DNA from: Cellvibrio fontiphilus_A
GTDB taxonomy: Bacteria > Pseudomonadota > Gammaproteobacteria > Pseudomonadales > Cellvibrionaceae
DNA: 64,000 nt
Assembly (NCBI RefSeq): GCF_042646205.1
Contig: NZ_JBHRTF010000002.1
Location: 124,001-188,000 of the forward strand
Reading direction: 5' to 3'
The stretch's first letter is position 1. Each line of letters opens with the position of its first letter. The position numbers and the translations under genes were made by a program. The notes under the pieces were generated by a model. The model did not search any database, was not told the DNA's origin, and worked only from the letters and a program-made list of their open reading frames with translations. Below, in pieces: positions 62,815-64,000 of this stretch.

Positions 62815-64000
62815 TTACAGTTTGCGCGCCCTGAACTTGCGCCCTTTTAGTTTCCCTTGGCTCAACTGTTCCAGGGCAACGCGGGCGATAGATTTATCCA
62901 CCGCCACATAGGTCGCAAAATCAAACACATCAATCTTGCCAATTTTTTCAAAAGGTAAACCGGCATCCTTGGTTAAGGCGCCGATAATATCACCGGGGCG
63001 CAATTTATCTTTTTTACCGCCATCAATATTCAGCGTCACCATAGTCACTTCCGGCATGGATTTTTTATCCGCGACTGGCAATGACTCCAGTGTGATTGAC
63101 TGCTTCATGTAATCTTCAAGGCGATTAATTTTGTGCACTTCTTTTTGCACCACTAAATTTAACGCCAAGCCTGATTCACCCGCGCGCCCGGTGCGACCAA
63201 TGCGATGCACATGCACTTCACTGTCGCGCGCTAAATCGACATTGATCACTGCATCCAAACCTTTGACATCAATGCCGCGCGCCGCTACGTCGGTAGCAAT
63301 TAATACTGAACAACTTTTGTTGGCAAAACGCACCAACACTTGATCGCGCTCTTTTTGTTCCAAATCACCGTGTAATGCCAAGGCATTTACACCTTGCTTG
63401 CGCAAATATTCCAGTAATTCATCGCAGCTTAATTTGGTGTTGCAAAACGCAATCGAACTTGCGGGTTGAAAATGTGCAAGCAGCGCAAGCACAGCGGGGT
63501 AGATTTCTTCATCGCTGCGCAATTCATAAAAATGCTGTTCTATGTGGGTTTCGCTGTGGATGGATTCCACCGCAATCATCTGCGGATCACGCTGGCAGCG
63601 CGCGCTGATTTTTTGAATATTGTCGGGGTAAGTTGCGGAAAACAATAAGGTCTGGCGCTCGGTATTGCAGGCATCCAGTACAGTGTCTATATCCTCGGCA
63701 AACCCCATTTCCAACATGCGGTCAGCTTCATCCAACACCAGTTGGTTAATGGTATCCAGCTTCAAAGTGCCTTTGCGAATATGATCGACAATACGCCCCG
63801 GTGTGCCCACCACAATATGCGCACCGCGCTCCAGTGAACCGATTTGCGGGCCAATGGATACACCGCCGCACAGTGTTAACACTTTTACATTGTGCGTGAG
63901 GCGCGCGAGGCGACGAATTTCTTTAGCCACCTGATCCGCTAATTCGCGTGTAGGACAAAGCACCAAGGCCTGCACGCCAAAAAAACGCACGTTTAATTTT
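62815..64000 (-). CDS. dbpA: ATP-dependent RNA helicase DbpA (N-terminus cut by window)
   Basis: The C-terminal about 395 residues are present; the beginning (Q motif and Walker A) lies beyond the window. Visible helicase motifs are PTRELA, GG, TPGR, DEAD (LVLDEADRM), SAT (LFSATYP), ATDVAARGID and HRIGRTGRAG. The C-terminal RNA-binding domain (KLRPGDIIGALTKDAGLP...IDVFDFATYVAV) is the DbpA type that recognises hairpin 92 of 23S rRNA, so a ribosome-assembly role is expected. A GTG at 63990 is not the true start because the upstream frame stays open with conserved residues. Confidence 0.94.
   Translation of the reverse strand, partial: KLNVRFFGVQALVLCPTRELADQVAKEIRRLARLTHNVKVLTLCGGVSIGPQIGSLERGAHIVVGTPGRIVDHIRKGTLKLDTINQLVLDEADRMLEMGFAEDIDTVLDACNTERQTLLFSATYPDNIQKISARCQRDPQMIAVESIHSETHIEQHFYELRSDEEIYPAVLALLAHFQPASSIAFCNTKLSCDELLEYLRKQGVNALALHGDLEQKERDQVLVRFANKSCSVLIATDVAARGIDVKGLDAVINVDLARDSEVHVHRIGRTGRAGESGLALNLVVQKEVHKINRLEDYMKQSITLESLPVADKKSMPEVTMVTLNIDGGKKDKLRPGDIIGALTKDAGLPFEKIGKIDVFDFATYVAVDKSIARVALEQLSQGKLKGRKFRARKL

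Overview
The window looks like the chromosome of a Cellvibrio-like gammaproteobacterium (Cellvibrionaceae or a close relative). Large modular secreted carbohydrate-active enzymes have serine-rich linkers and CBM2/CBM6/CBM10 modules. TonB-dependent receptors are numerous. The housekeeping neighbourhoods are Pseudomonas/Enterobacteria-like: lptM-lysA-dapF, algZR/argH, cyaA, and nudE/yrfG/hslR/hslO. This assignment comes from reading protein motifs and synteny by eye; no database search was run.

Layout. 1-1.8 kb: core lysine biosynthesis (lptM, lysA, partial dapF). 2-7.6 kb: a putative Ser/Thr phospho-signalling module, with a degenerate AAA+ (sigma-54-activator-like) protein divergent from an FHA-winged-helix protein and a membrane Ser/Thr kinase with TPRs, plus a convergent small Lys-rich protein. 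7.7-22.9 kb: a probable beta-glucan utilisation locus, with a TonB receptor, a membrane-anchored AraC regulator, two related modular GH5 enzymes and a GH30. It is interrupted by a frameshifted REP-associated transposase with REP repeats, an esterase, a small membrane protein and a surface lipoprotein. 23-25.9 kb: lipoprotein methyltransferase, BLUF blue-light sensor with a DUF1993 partner, and OmpW behind a perfect FNR-type box. 26-34 kb: a pectin locus (CE8 pectin methylesterase, acetylesterase-like hydrolase) followed by a FecI/FecR pair and an STN-type TonB receptor. 34.4-36.1 kb: GH5 mannanase with CBM10 and CBM2.

36.2-45 kb returns to core genes: algR, algZ, argH, a hybrid histidine kinase and class I adenylate cyclase. 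45-48.3 kb: an AlkC-like DNA alkylation repair protein, a SnoaL-like protein and a PAS-containing histidine-kinase-like protein that has lost its phospho-acceptor His. 48.5-54.7 kb: assimilatory nitrite reductase (sumT-nirB-nirD), divergent from molybdopterin genes (moaA-moaB). The siroheme step, the reductase and Mo-cofactor synthesis are therefore grouped, as expected for nitrate/nitrite assimilation. 55-57 kb: GAF-GGDEF-EAL c-di-GMP protein. 57.1-61.2 kb: small protein, cysQ-nudE, yrfG-hslR-hslO. 61.3-64 kb: GntP permease and partial dbpA.

The most unusual items are: (i) a pair of long palindromic intergenic elements (60.2 and 62.7 kb) with a nearly identical 52-nt core, a compensatory base-pair change, and unrelated but self-complementary outer arms; (ii) the RAYT with a one-base insertion in a T7 run, preceded by a strict 29-bp periodic array that ends in its REP; (iii) the FHA-winged-helix/STPK/degenerate AAA+ module; (iv) an STN-TonB receptor carrying a second, internal signal peptide with its own ribosome-binding site; (v) the pseudo-histidine kinase beside nirBD; (vi) a hexanucleotide microsatellite just upstream of the GH30 gene.
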